Assembly: GCA_938091985.1 (NCBI GenBank)
Contig: CALKOE010000151.1
Span: 1-7,936 of the forward strand
DNA length: 7,936 nt
Direction: 5' to 3'
Origin: an uncultured Acidimicrobiales bacterium
GTDB taxonomy: Bacteria; Actinomycetota; Acidimicrobiia; Acidimicrobiales; Aldehydirespiratoraceae
Shown: positions 1 to 6,035 of the stretch, one piece after another
How the letters are laid out: each line of letters begins with the position of its first letter
Position numbering within the stretch: the stretch's first letter is position 1
The notes under the pieces: model-generated
Database searches by the model: none
The model's input: only the letters and a program-made list of their open reading frames with translations
What the model was told of the DNA's origin: nothing
Translations under genes and position numbers: made by a program

Positions 1-378
1 CTGCTGCGCGATGCAGCAGTCGGTCGGGCGGGGGCCGACGCGCTCGAGGAGATCGCCCGGACATACCGCCAGTTCGCCCACGAACACTCCGGGCAGTACG
101 CGAGCACCCTCCTCCCCGCCGGATCAGCGGTCGAAGGGGCAACGGAACCACAGGCTGAGATCGTCCGCGTGATCGCCCGTATTCTGGAGGGGTTCGGAAT
201 CGACGGTGACCAGGCCATCCATGGCGCTCGCATCGTCCGCAGCGCGATCCACGGCTTCGTCACGCTCGAAGCAACCGGGTCGTTCGTACATCCCCAGGAC
301 CGCGACGAGAGCTTCGCCGCACTCGTCGACTTCCTGGTCGCCGGGCTCGACGCCGGACTGCTGGCAGGCAACACATGA
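1..378 (+). CDS. TetR-family transcriptional regulator, C-terminal part (cut by window start)
   Basis: The frame is open from base 1 and ends with TGA at 376-378, giving 125 residues; the N-terminal DNA-binding helix-turn-helix lies outside the window. The visible part is all helical in character and carries the 'HGFVTLEATGSF' signature followed by 'DESFAALVDFLVAGL'. This is typical of the WHG-type (TetR_C_33) ligand-binding and dimerisation domain of TetR proteins. The stop codon overlaps the start of the next gene as ATGA, so the regulator is probably co-transcribed and translationally coupled with the glutamate-ligase genes downstream. An autoregulated repressor of this operon is a reasonable inference, but its ligand and operator cannot be seen. 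The family call is firm. The link to the downstream genes rests only on position. Confidence 0.85.
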   Translation: MLRDAAVGRAGADALEEIARTYRQFAHEHSGQYASTLLPAGSAVEGATEPQAEIVRVIARILEGFGIDGDQAIHGARIVRSAIHGFVTLEATGSFVHPQDRDESFAALVDFLVAGLDAGLLAGNT

Positions 379-824
379 GCCGCCGACACCCCAGCGCGAG
401 TCGGGCCGTCATCGGTTGGCGCGAATGGGTCGCGCTCCCAGACTTCGGCGTCGCCTCGATGAAGGCAAAGATCGACACTGGCGCTCGTACATCAGCCCTT
501 CATGCGTTTGCCCTCGAGGAGTTCGTCGAAGCCGACCAACTCTGGGCCCGCTTCGAGATACATCCCCACCAGCGAACGTCTCGAAACGCGATCTCGGTCA
601 CCGCACCCGTGGTCGAACACCGCAAGATCCGCAGCTCCAACGGCGTCGTCCAGAACCGACCGGTGATTCGTGCCGCGCTCGAAGCCGTCGGACAGACGTT
701 CACCATTGATCTCACCCTCACCAATCGCGACGAAATGGGATTTCGCATGCTGATCGGCCGCGCCGCACTACGTCGGCGCTTCCTTGTCGACCCGACCCGT
801 TCCTACTACGGCGCTCGGCCATGA
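375..824 (+). CDS. RimB-like putative zinc protease / retropepsin-like protein (PF05618 family)
   Basis: A 149-residue protein that matches the 'ATP-dependent zinc protease' family, whose members are often encoded beside RimK. In order, one sees the family opening 'IGWREWVALPDFGV' (residues 13-26), 'KAKIDTGARTSALHA' with the D34-T35-G36-A37 motif resembling the retropepsin active site, 'RSSNGVVQNRPVI' (86-98), 'MLIGRAALRRRFLVDP' (125-140) and a short C-terminal end. The length is normal for the family and no signal peptide is seen, so it should be cytoplasmic. The Pseudomonas protein called RimB, which works with RimK on S6 modification, belongs to this family to my knowledge. The chemistry is unsettled: the annotation says zinc, while the DTGA motif suggests an aspartic-protease-like fold. 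The ATG overlaps the TetR stop and the gene ends in an ATGA overlap with the next gene. Confidence 0.88.
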   Translation: MSRRHPSASRAVIGWREWVALPDFGVASMKAKIDTGARTSALHAFALEEFVEADQLWARFEIHPHQRTSRNAISVTAPVVEHRKIRSSNGVVQNRPVIRAALEAVGQTFTIDLTLTNRDEMGFRMLIGRAALRRRFLVDPTRSYYGARP

Positions 825-1801
825 CCGCCCAGATGTCGCGGACGATCGCCGGCCAAGTTCTCGAGCCGGGCACACGAACTGAGATGGAACTACGGCCGGC
901 CAAGCTGCCGTCGGGCGGATGGATGTCGATCCCCGTCGTCGCGATCCACGGCACGAACCCGGGGCCGACTGCGTGGCTCAGCGCGGCGATTCACGGCGAC
1001 GAAGTCTGCGGAGTGGAGATCATCCGCCAGGTCCTGTCCGGAGCAAAACCCGATGACCTGTCGGGAACACTGCTGGCGGTTCCCGTTCTCAACGTGCCCG
1101 GCTTCGCCAACGGCGACCGCTACATGCCCGATCGTCGCGACCTCAACCGATCGTTCCCCGGATCAAAACGCGGCTCGCTGGCTTCTCGGTTCGCCCACGC
1201 GTTCATGAGCGAAATCGTCCAGCACTGCGACATCGGCATCGACCTCCACACCGGATCCGACCATCGGCGCAACGTGCCGCAGATCCGAGCGGATCTCACC
1301 GATACGAAGACCGCGGAGCTGACCGAAGCGTTTGCTGCACCGTTCGCGATGCATTCGAGACTGCGAGACGGATCACTTCGTGAGGCCGCCTGTGGAGCGG
1401 GCGCAACCGTCCTGCTCTATGAAGCAGGAGAGGCCTGGCGCTTCGACCGCGAATCGATCGCGGTCGGCGTTCGCGGTGTTCGTCGGGTGTTGTCGCACGT
1501 CGGCATGATCGATCCTGCGATCGCCGCGGAACCCGTCGCGCCCACCACGATTCTCGGCGCCTCGTCGTGGGTCCGCAGCCCGCAGAGCGGTCTCGCTCGG
1601 CTCGATGTCGACCTCGGTGAACAGGTGACCGACGGCGATCCCATCGGTGTCGTCGCCGACGCGATCGGCACCACCGAACGTGTCATCAGAGCGAGTCGGA
1701 CCGGCGTTGTCGTCGGTCGCAACGAGTCACCGGTCGTGCACCGCGGCGACGCTCTCGTCCACATCGGTACGTACGAACCCCCCGTCGGAGCCACATCATG
1801 A
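821..1801 (+). CDS. Succinylglutamate desuccinylase/aspartoacylase-family zinc hydrolase (M14-like)
   Basis: A 326-residue protein of the AstE/AspA branch of the M14 carboxypeptidase fold. Zinc ligands appear as H58 and E61 in 'AIHGDE' and H143 in 'DLHTG'. Substrate-binding residues lie in 'DRRDLNRSFPG' (104-114, with N109 and R110). The probable catalytic glutamate lies in 'LYEAGEAW' (E201 or E204). Residues from about 240 form a beta-rich tail ('SPQSGLARLDVDLGEQV', 'ASRTGVVVGRNE') like the barrel-sandwich domain of AstE-like proteins. The family hydrolyses N-acyl amino acids or C-terminal peptide bonds. Sitting between a RimB-like protein and RimK with ATGA overlaps on both sides, it may remove or trim glutamates added by RimK; that role is inference. 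A true desuccinylase of arginine catabolism is less likely because no ast genes are nearby. Confidence 0.87.
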   Translation: MTAQMSRTIAGQVLEPGTRTEMELRPAKLPSGGWMSIPVVAIHGTNPGPTAWLSAAIHGDEVCGVEIIRQVLSGAKPDDLSGTLLAVPVLNVPGFANGDRYMPDRRDLNRSFPGSKRGSLASRFAHAFMSEIVQHCDIGIDLHTGSDHRRNVPQIRADLTDTKTAELTEAFAAPFAMHSRLRDGSLREAACGAGATVLLYEAGEAWRFDRESIAVGVRGVRRVLSHVGMIDPAIAAEPVAPTTILGASSWVRSPQSGLARLDVDLGEQVTDGDPIGVVADAIGTTERVIRASRTGVVVGRNESPVVHRGDALVHIGTYEPPVGATS

Positions 1802-3042
1802 GACTGGCCATTTTGTCCCGCGCTCCTCGCGCCTACAGCACCCAGCGCCTTCGGGCCGCGGCCGAGGAACGAGGCCATACCGTCCGCGTCCTCGACACCT
1901 TGCAGTTCGCCATCGATCTGTCGCGAGCGGAGCCAGACCTGCAGTACCGAGGCAAGCAGCTGTCTGACTACGACGCTATCATCCCGCGGATTGGGGCGTC
2001 GGTGACCTTCTTCGGCACCGCCCTCGTGCGCCAGTTCGAGCAGATGGACGTCTACACGCCCAACACGGCCAACGGGATCTCGAACTCGCGCGACAAGCTC
2101 CGCGCCACCCAGATCCTGTCGAAGCACGACATCGGCATCCCCGCCACCGCCTTCGTTCGCAACCGGGGCGATGTGGAGGCGGCCATCGAGCGTCTCGGCG
2201 GCGCGCCTGTGGTGCTCAAACTCCTCGAGGGCACGCAAGGCATCGGCGTGATCCTCGCCCCCGACAACCGCGTGGCCGCCGCAGTGATCGAAACGCTGCA
2301 GTCCACCGAGAACAACGTGCTGCTGCAGCGATTCATCGCCGAGAGCAAGGGCACCGACATCCGCGCGTTTGTCATCGGTGACCGAGTCGTCGCTGCCATG
2401 CGGCGGCGAGCTCAGGGCGACGAGTTTCGATCGAACGTGCACCGCGGTGGCTCGACCGAGGCCGTCGAGCTCGACCCCGAGTACGAGCGAACCGCTGTGC
2501 AAGCAGCACAGATCATGGGCTTGCGCGTGGCCGGAGTCGACATGCTCGAAGGCGACGACGGACCGCTGGTGATGGAGGTCAACTCCTCGCCGGGGCTGGA
2601 AGGCATCGAGACCGCAACGTCGCTCGACATCGCCGGGGCGATCGTCGACTATGTCGCCAACCAGGTCGACTTCCCGGAGCTCGACGTTCGCCAACGGCTG
2701 ACCGTCAGCACGGGCTACGGCGTGGCGGAGCTCCATGTGCGCGATGGCGCCGATCTCGTCGGCACGACCATCGCCGATTCCGGGCTACGTGAACGAGACA
2801 TTCAGATCCTCACGCTCGCTCGTGGCACCGCGGTGATCCCGAATCCGCGGTTGGACCGAGAGCTCGAAGCCGACGATCGCCTGCTGTGCTTCGGCCGTCT
2901 CGAGGCGATGCGCGACATGATCCCCGATCGCAAGCGTCGCCGGCCCCGACTGCAGCCCCTGCCCGACGAACCGATTCCCGTCGACCCGGCAACGGTCGAG
3001 GCGACCCCAGCCGACACACTTCCGCCCGACAACTTGGAGTAG
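1798..3042 (+). CDS. rimK: RimK-type ribosomal protein S6--L-glutamate ligase with C-terminal RCK_C (TrkA-C) domain
   Basis: A 414-residue ATP-grasp ligase. Residues 1-295 follow E. coli RimK closely: 'MRLAILSRAP' at the start, 'YDAIIPRIGASVTFFGTALVRQFE' region (58-81), 'SRDKLRATQIL' (97-107), 'VLKLLEGTQGIGVIL' (139-153), 'RAFVIGDRVVAAMRR' (189-203), 'FRSNVHRGG' (210-218) and the metal-binding 'VMEVNSSPGLEGIE' (258-271). RimK attaches glutamates to the C-terminus of S6 at the expense of ATP, in the cytoplasm. E. coli RimK is about 300 residues. Here residues about 303-375 look like an RCK_C domain ('VAELHVRDGADLVGTTIADS', 'RDIQILTLARG', 'ELEADDRLLCFG'), followed by a basic patch (KRRRPR, 379-384) and a proline- and acid-rich tail ending in Glu. 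A GGAG ribosome binding site at 1787-1790 supports the ATG. Another protein or small-molecule target is possible, since RimK homologues vary in substrate. Confidence 0.9.
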   Translation: MRLAILSRAPRAYSTQRLRAAAEERGHTVRVLDTLQFAIDLSRAEPDLQYRGKQLSDYDAIIPRIGASVTFFGTALVRQFEQMDVYTPNTANGISNSRDKLRATQILSKHDIGIPATAFVRNRGDVEAAIERLGGAPVVLKLLEGTQGIGVILAPDNRVAAAVIETLQSTENNVLLQRFIAESKGTDIRAFVIGDRVVAAMRRRAQGDEFRSNVHRGGSTEAVELDPEYERTAVQAAQIMGLRVAGVDMLEGDDGPLVMEVNSSPGLEGIETATSLDIAGAIVDYVANQVDFPELDVRQRLTVSTGYGVAELHVRDGADLVGTTIADSGLRERDIQILTLARGTAVIPNPRLDRELEADDRLLCFGRLEAMRDMIPDRKRRRPRLQPLPDEPIPVDPATVEATPADTLPPDNLE

Positions 3043-3080
3043 CGCCGGCGAGCTGCCCGTGTCACGACCACAAACCTGGA

Positions 3081-4262
3081 TCAGTCGATCGGATCCGCCA
3101 TCTCCCACACGAGTGACGACCAGCCGAAGTCGACCGCACCCATGCCCTCACCGGTGCGTGCCTCGTAGTACTCGCGGAGACCTTCGCGCAGCACAACCGC
3201 GACGAGACGATCACGTAGATCGTCGGCCTCGGTGGCGTAGCCGAGGCGACGGAGCCCAATCCACGCAAACCAGGCCGCGTTGACCCACGACGGACCGCGC
3301 CAGTAGCGACGCAGACCCCAGTAGTGATCGCGCGAGGTGTGGGTCGGATCGTCGAGGGCGACAGATGCGAGCGGCACCGCGTCCCAAAATCGCGGCGTCA
3401 GCAGCGTCTCGTTGATCAGGCGGTGGCCGATCTCATCGGGCAGATCCGGGAGAGCCAGCGGCGCGAGCGTGTCCCAGGTGAGCGGCACGTCGGCCTTGGC
3501 GACAGTGCGGACCGGGTTGCGCACGTCGTCCATGAAACGACCGAGGTCGTCGTTCCAAAGCCGATCGACAAGCGCCGGCGTGGGCGACTCGTTGCCCATC
3601 GCCTGCTCGGCGAGCGACCAGAGCACGTTGGTGACCACCTCGCAGACCACAGGCCGGCCGTCGGCCGCGATGCGATGCGCATCGAACCCCCGGCGACGAT
3701 TGCCGTGGATCAGAGTCGGGAACAGACGCCGACCCTGAGCCCGCCATCCCCAGACGTGGTCGAACTTCGGCGACGCATCGAGGCCCGACTCATCGGGTTG
3801 GATGAGCCAGAGGAGGTTGTCGCCCTCGAGGTCGCGGTTGGCCCGCATCCACTCGTGATGCTCGACGATTCGTGGTTCCGTGGCGGGATCGCCGACCGCA
3901 AGCGACCAGGCCCAGGCCAACAGCGGTGGCTGGATCGTGCTGGTGTTGGGGGCGTGGCGAGTGGCGACGTTGTAGCGAATCGCCCGTTCGAGGTTGAGCG
4001 GGCGGCCGAGAAAGGTGATGTGGCCGATGAACCCGTCGTGCGAGGAGTCGAGGAGCGTCTCGAGTTCGAGCCGAGACCGTGCGGGATCGAGGCGGCGCCA
4101 GATGATGGCGTGAAAGCACGAGTCCCAGTACCACTGCCAGTCGTAGCGTCCAGGCGACGGAGAACTGAAGCCATAGGTCCGACCGTCCTGCTCGCCTTCA
4201 CGCCAGTTCTGGTTCAACACCCGGGTGCACAACGCAGCAATCTGATCAGCGGGCGAGTCCAC
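3081..4262 (-). CDS. MGH1-like / GH63-clan glycoside hydrolase
   Basis: A 393-residue (alpha/alpha)6-type glycosidase on the - strand. Family motifs from a GTG start at 4262 are 'YDWQWYWDSCFHAIIW' (40-55), 'TSTIQPPLLAWAW' (107-119), 'PDESGLDASPKFD' (156-168), 'YWRGPSWVNAAWFAW' (320-334), 'EYYEARTGEGMGAVDF' (364-379) and 'GWSSLVW'. By comparison with GH63 enzymes, D162 is the likely general acid and E364 the likely general base. Relatives act on glucosylglycerate, mannosylglycerate or other alpha-glucosides; the substrate here is not determined. No signal peptide is visible, so it is probably cytoplasmic. The frame stays open further upstream to 4769, but that part is antisense to the crotonase gene and lacks family similarity. 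GTG 4262 (or GTG 4208, at residue 15) is therefore preferred. No clear Shine-Dalgarno is seen. It converges with rimK, 38 bases apart. Confidence 0.85.
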   Translation of the reverse strand: MDSPADQIAALCTRVLNQNWREGEQDGRTYGFSSPSPGRYDWQWYWDSCFHAIIWRRLDPARSRLELETLLDSSHDGFIGHITFLGRPLNLERAIRYNVATRHAPNTSTIQPPLLAWAWSLAVGDPATEPRIVEHHEWMRANRDLEGDNLLWLIQPDESGLDASPKFDHVWGWRAQGRRLFPTLIHGNRRRGFDAHRIAADGRPVVCEVVTNVLWSLAEQAMGNESPTPALVDRLWNDDLGRFMDDVRNPVRTVAKADVPLTWDTLAPLALPDLPDEIGHRLINETLLTPRFWDAVPLASVALDDPTHTSRDHYWGLRRYWRGPSWVNAAWFAWIGLRRLGYATEADDLRDRLVAVVLREGLREYYEARTGEGMGAVDFGWSSLVWEMADPID

Positions 4263-4278
4263 CCACCGACCGTAACTC

Positions 4279-4313
4279 GACCCCGCTACATCTGGTGTCT
4301 GACACCTGCTACA
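4279..4313 (-). repeat. Intergenic repeat copy A (inverted relative to copy B)
   Basis: Read on the - strand this is TGTAGCAGGTGTCAGACACC followed by AG, one base, and TGTAGCGGGGTC. It matches 32 of 35 positions with the + strand repeat at 5075-5109. At its centre, 4294-4306 is a perfect palindrome GGTGTC-T-GACACC. The copy fills most of the 60-base gap between the divergent glycosidase and crotonase genes, so it may affect either promoter. It resembles the short palindromic intergenic repeats (REP-like) that transposase relatives disperse in many bacteria; no such transposase is in the window. Confidence 0.85.
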
Positions 4314-4322
4314 ACTCGGCCC

Positions 4323-5072
4323 GTGACCGAACCCGAACTCCTGACCGAGCGCACTGGCGACATCGCCACCATCACGCTCAACCGACCCGACGCGCTGAAC
4401 GCGATCACGCCCACCATGCTCGCCGGCCTCGGCGACGAACTCGAGGCGCTGGCCGCCGATGACTCGCTGCGGGTAGTGGTGCTCACGGGCGCCGGGCGAG
4501 CGTTCAGTGCCGGAGTCGATCTCAAGGCCCTCGGCGACCGAGAACTGATCGATGGCAAGGTCGGCGACATCCTCGATCTTCCCGCTCGTCGCGTCACCGG
4601 CCTGTTGTCGTCGATGCCGGCTATCACCGTCGCCCGGGTCAACGGGTTCTGCTTCACCGGTGCGCTCGAACTCGCGCTGGCGTGCGACATCGTGATTGCT
4701 GCCGCCGAGGCGAAGTTCGGCGACACCCACGCGAAGTTCGGACTTCGTCCCACCTGGGGCATGAGCCAACGCCTGCCCCGCCTGGTCGGCATGGCCGCGG
4801 CTCGAGAGCTGTCTTACACCGCCCGGAACTTCACCGGCACGGAAGCCGCCGCGCTCGGGATGATCGCCCGGGCCGTTCCCCTCGACACGCTCGATGCGGA
4901 GATCACGGCGCTCACCGATTCACTCCTGGCCAACAGCGCCGGCTCGCTGCGCGCCTACAAGGACCTCTACTCCGAAGCCATGGAACGTCCCCTGGCCGAC
5001 GGCCTCGCCTACGAGGCTTCGACCGAATACCCCATCGCCGACACCGCCACCCGCCTCGCCGACTTCCGCTGA
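4323..5072 (+). CDS. Enoyl-CoA hydratase/isomerase (crotonase) family protein
   Basis: A 249-residue crotonase-fold protein with a GTG start. The first oxyanion-hole segment is 'GAGRAFSAGVDLKALG' (56-71). The second is 'VNGFCFTGALELALACD' (106-122), keeping the glycine and the glutamate (E116) that align with G141 and E144 of rat mitochondrial hydratase. 'MSQRLPRLVGMAAARELSYT' follows. The position of the second catalytic glutamate (rat E164) is H136 in 'FGDTHAKFG'. The enzyme may therefore be an isomerase, a hydrolase or another crotonase rather than a classical hydratase. The length is normal for a stand-alone member. The frame is open far upstream, but that part is antisense to the glycosidase, so GTG 4323 is preferred although it lacks a good ribosome binding site. 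The gene is bounded 9 bases upstream and 2 bases downstream by inverted copies of one repeat. Confidence 0.88.
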   Translation: MTEPELLTERTGDIATITLNRPDALNAITPTMLAGLGDELEALAADDSLRVVVLTGAGRAFSAGVDLKALGDRELIDGKVGDILDLPARRVTGLLSSMPAITVARVNGFCFTGALELALACDIVIAAAEAKFGDTHAKFGLRPTWGMSQRLPRLVGMAAARELSYTARNFTGTEAAALGMIARAVPLDTLDAEITALTDSLLANSAGSLRAYKDLYSEAMERPLADGLAYEASTEYPIADTATRLADFR

Positions 5073-5074
5073 GA

Positions 5075-5116
5075 TGTAGCGGGGGTCAGACACCAGTTGT
5101 AGCGGGGTCAGACACC
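5075..5116 (+). repeat. Intergenic repeat copy B, two tandem units
   Basis: Two tandem units are seen: TGTAGCGGGGGTCAGACACC at 5075-5094 and TGTAGCGGGGTCAGACACC at 5098-5116, differing by one G. Positions 5075-5109 match the - strand copy at 4279-4313 at 32 of 35 sites. The repeat starts 2 bases after the crotonase stop codon and extends into the end of the convergent MarR gene, where it contains the stop codon (TGA, complement of 5108-5110) and the last two sense codons. It could act as a weak hairpin between convergent genes, but there is no T-run to call it a terminator. Confidence 0.85.
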
Positions 5117-5590
5117 GGTACTTACTTGGTCGGCTTCGAGGGCGAGGAGCATGGTGGTGACGGCGCGGTCGATGTCGGCGACCTCGGCTGGGCCGAGGCT
5201 TGACAGGACACGTTCACGGCTCACCCGGTAGGCCTTGTCGCCTCGTTCGGCGAGGTCGACCCCGGTGGCCGTGAGCTCGATCAGCACCCGCCGACGGTCA
5301 TTCGCGTCGAGGTGGCGGGCAACCAGACTCGCCCGCTCGAGGCGATCGACCACCTGGGTGATGCTGCCCATCGGTCGCAGGACGAGCTCGGCAAGACGAC
5401 TCACCGGCAACGCATGGGGCGCCGGCTCGCGGTGCAGCGTGGCCAGCAAGGTGTAGTCGGCAAACGTCATGTCGATCTCGGCCATGGCCTCGGCTTGGAG
5501 CCGTTCGAGATGCAGCCCGACTCGCTGGAGTCGAGTGAAGACCGCCGATGGCGAGGGGTCGAGGACGTAGTCCGGAAGCTCTGCGGTCAT
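5108..5590 (-). CDS. MarR-family transcriptional regulator
   Basis: A 160-residue winged helix-turn-helix protein of usual MarR length. The DNA-binding domain spans about residues 43-107: 'FADYTLLATLHREP' opens it, 'LPVSRLAELVLRPMGSITQVVDRLERASLV' contains the helix-turn-helix, and 'DANDRRRVLIELTATG' (95-110) is the wing with the conserved D-x-x-x-R-R pattern. The flanking helices (13-40 and 118-155) would form the dimer interface. MarR proteins usually repress divergent genes and release DNA on binding a phenolic or similar acid. Here the divergent partner is the cupin/amidohydrolase/CoA-ligase operon, with a palindrome in the 53-base gap. That makes control of this operon likely by inference. 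The ATG at 5588-5590 has no clear ribosome binding site. The C-terminal end is encoded by a dispersed-looking repeat. Confidence 0.92.
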   Translation of the reverse strand: MTAELPDYVLDPSPSAVFTRLQRVGLHLERLQAEAMAEIDMTFADYTLLATLHREPAPHALPVSRLAELVLRPMGSITQVVDRLERASLVARHLDANDRRRVLIELTATGVDLAERGDKAYRVSRERVLSSLGPAEVADIDRAVTTMLLALEADQVSTGV

Positions 5591-5596
5591 GTCCGA

Positions 5597-5634
5597 AGAA
5601 TACTCTACTTGCAGAATATCTGCATATAGACAAT
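5597..5634. promoter_or_regulatory. Divergent promoter region with candidate MarR operator palindrome
   Basis: Within the 53-base gap between the MarR and cupin genes, 5610-5624 is a perfect inverted repeat TGCAGA-ATA-TCTGCA. The hexamer AGAATA occurs at 5597-5602 and again at 5613-5618, 16 bases apart. The gap is clearly AT-rich against its GC-rich surroundings, as expected for divergent promoters. Possible -10-like elements are TATAGA (5625-5630) for the cupin operon and TATTCT (complement of 5597-5602) for marR. Convincing -35 boxes at normal spacing are not seen. Both elements lie so close to the start codons that short-leader or leaderless mRNAs are possible. The palindrome is observed; its binding by the neighbouring MarR protein is inferred. 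Confidence 0.6.
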
Positions 5635-5643
5635 CCTGTACCC

Positions 5644-6027
5644 ATGACCGAACCCATCGTGCGCCACCTCGCCACCCTCGAGTGGGAGACCAAGGCCGAC
5701 CAGAAAGCCGAGGTCGCCGCCCTGGCCGAGCAGGCGGACGCCACCGGTGCGCGGCGCAGTCGCCTCACCACCGGGCAACACGGCTTCCACTCCCACATCT
5801 CCGAGATGCCGGCCGGCTTCGAAGTGCCGCCGCACACCCACGACATCAGCGAGCACATGACGATCCTCGACGGCGCTCTCCACGTCAGCGACGGCACCGT
5901 GCTCGCCACCGGCGACACCGTCGTCATCCCCGCCAACCATCTCTACGGCTTCACGGTCGGCGATGAGGGAGTTCGCTTCCTCGTCGTTCGCGCCGCCGAC
6001 GCCGCCACCCAGTTCACAGGAAAGTAG
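5644..6027 (+). CDS. Small single-domain cupin protein
   Basis: A 127-residue protein with one cupin_2 barrel at about residues 55-117. Cupin motif 1 is 'GFEVPPHTHDISEHMTILDG' with the expected metal ligands H64, H66 and E70. Motif 2 is 'GDTVVIPANHLYGF' with H99. All four usual metal-binding residues are present, so it could be a metal-dependent enzyme (dioxygenase, decarboxylase or isomerase) or a binding protein. No signal peptide is visible. It is the first gene of the operon controlled from the MarR gap. ATG 5644 is chosen because the open frame upstream would run through the palindrome and into antisense of marR. There is no clear ribosome binding site. It is followed after 8 bases by the amidohydrolase gene. 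The substrate is unknown. Confidence 0.85.
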   Translation: MTEPIVRHLATLEWETKADQKAEVAALAEQADATGARRSRLTTGQHGFHSHISEMPAGFEVPPHTHDISEHMTILDGALHVSDGTVLATGDTVVIPANHLYGFTVGDEGVRFLVVRAADAATQFTGK

Positions 6028-6030
6028 GAG
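6026..6030 (+). promoter_or_regulatory. Ribosome binding site of the amidohydrolase gene
   Basis: AGGAG lies 5 bases before the ATG at 6036 and overlaps the TAG stop codon of the cupin gene (6025-6027). It is the clearest Shine-Dalgarno sequence in the window, fixes the amidohydrolase start and suggests coupled translation of the two genes. Confidence 0.75.
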
Positions 6031-6035
6031 TTCTC

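Noticed and set aside
1417..2736. Long - strand open frame (439 codons) opposite the AstE-like and rimK genes
   Set aside because: It lies wholly antisense to two well-supported genes, has a low-complexity Val/Asp/Arg-rich composition, and shows no family motif. Such frames are common in GC-rich DNA.
3034..3042. RimK ending in Leu-Glu as a possible self-glutamylation target
   Set aside because: A single terminal Glu after a proline- and acid-rich tail is weak evidence. Many proteins end this way, so it is not claimed.
3043..3080. Possible bidirectional terminator between convergent rimK and the glycosidase
   Set aside because: Only a short GCCGGC palindrome is present, with no stable stem and no T-run, so a terminator cannot be supported.
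3324..4322. Upstream extension of the crotonase frame by about 333 codons
   Set aside because: The extension is antisense to the glycosidase gene and shows no domain. Crotonase similarity begins right after GTG 4323.
4263..4769. Upstream extension of the glycosidase frame on the - strand
   Set aside because: It is antisense to the crotonase gene and crosses the intergenic repeat. Family similarity starts only after GTG 4262.
5073..5116. Tandem repeat units read as a CRISPR-like array
   Set aside because: There are only two units separated by 3 bases with no spacers, and no cas genes nearby. It is a short intergenic repeat.
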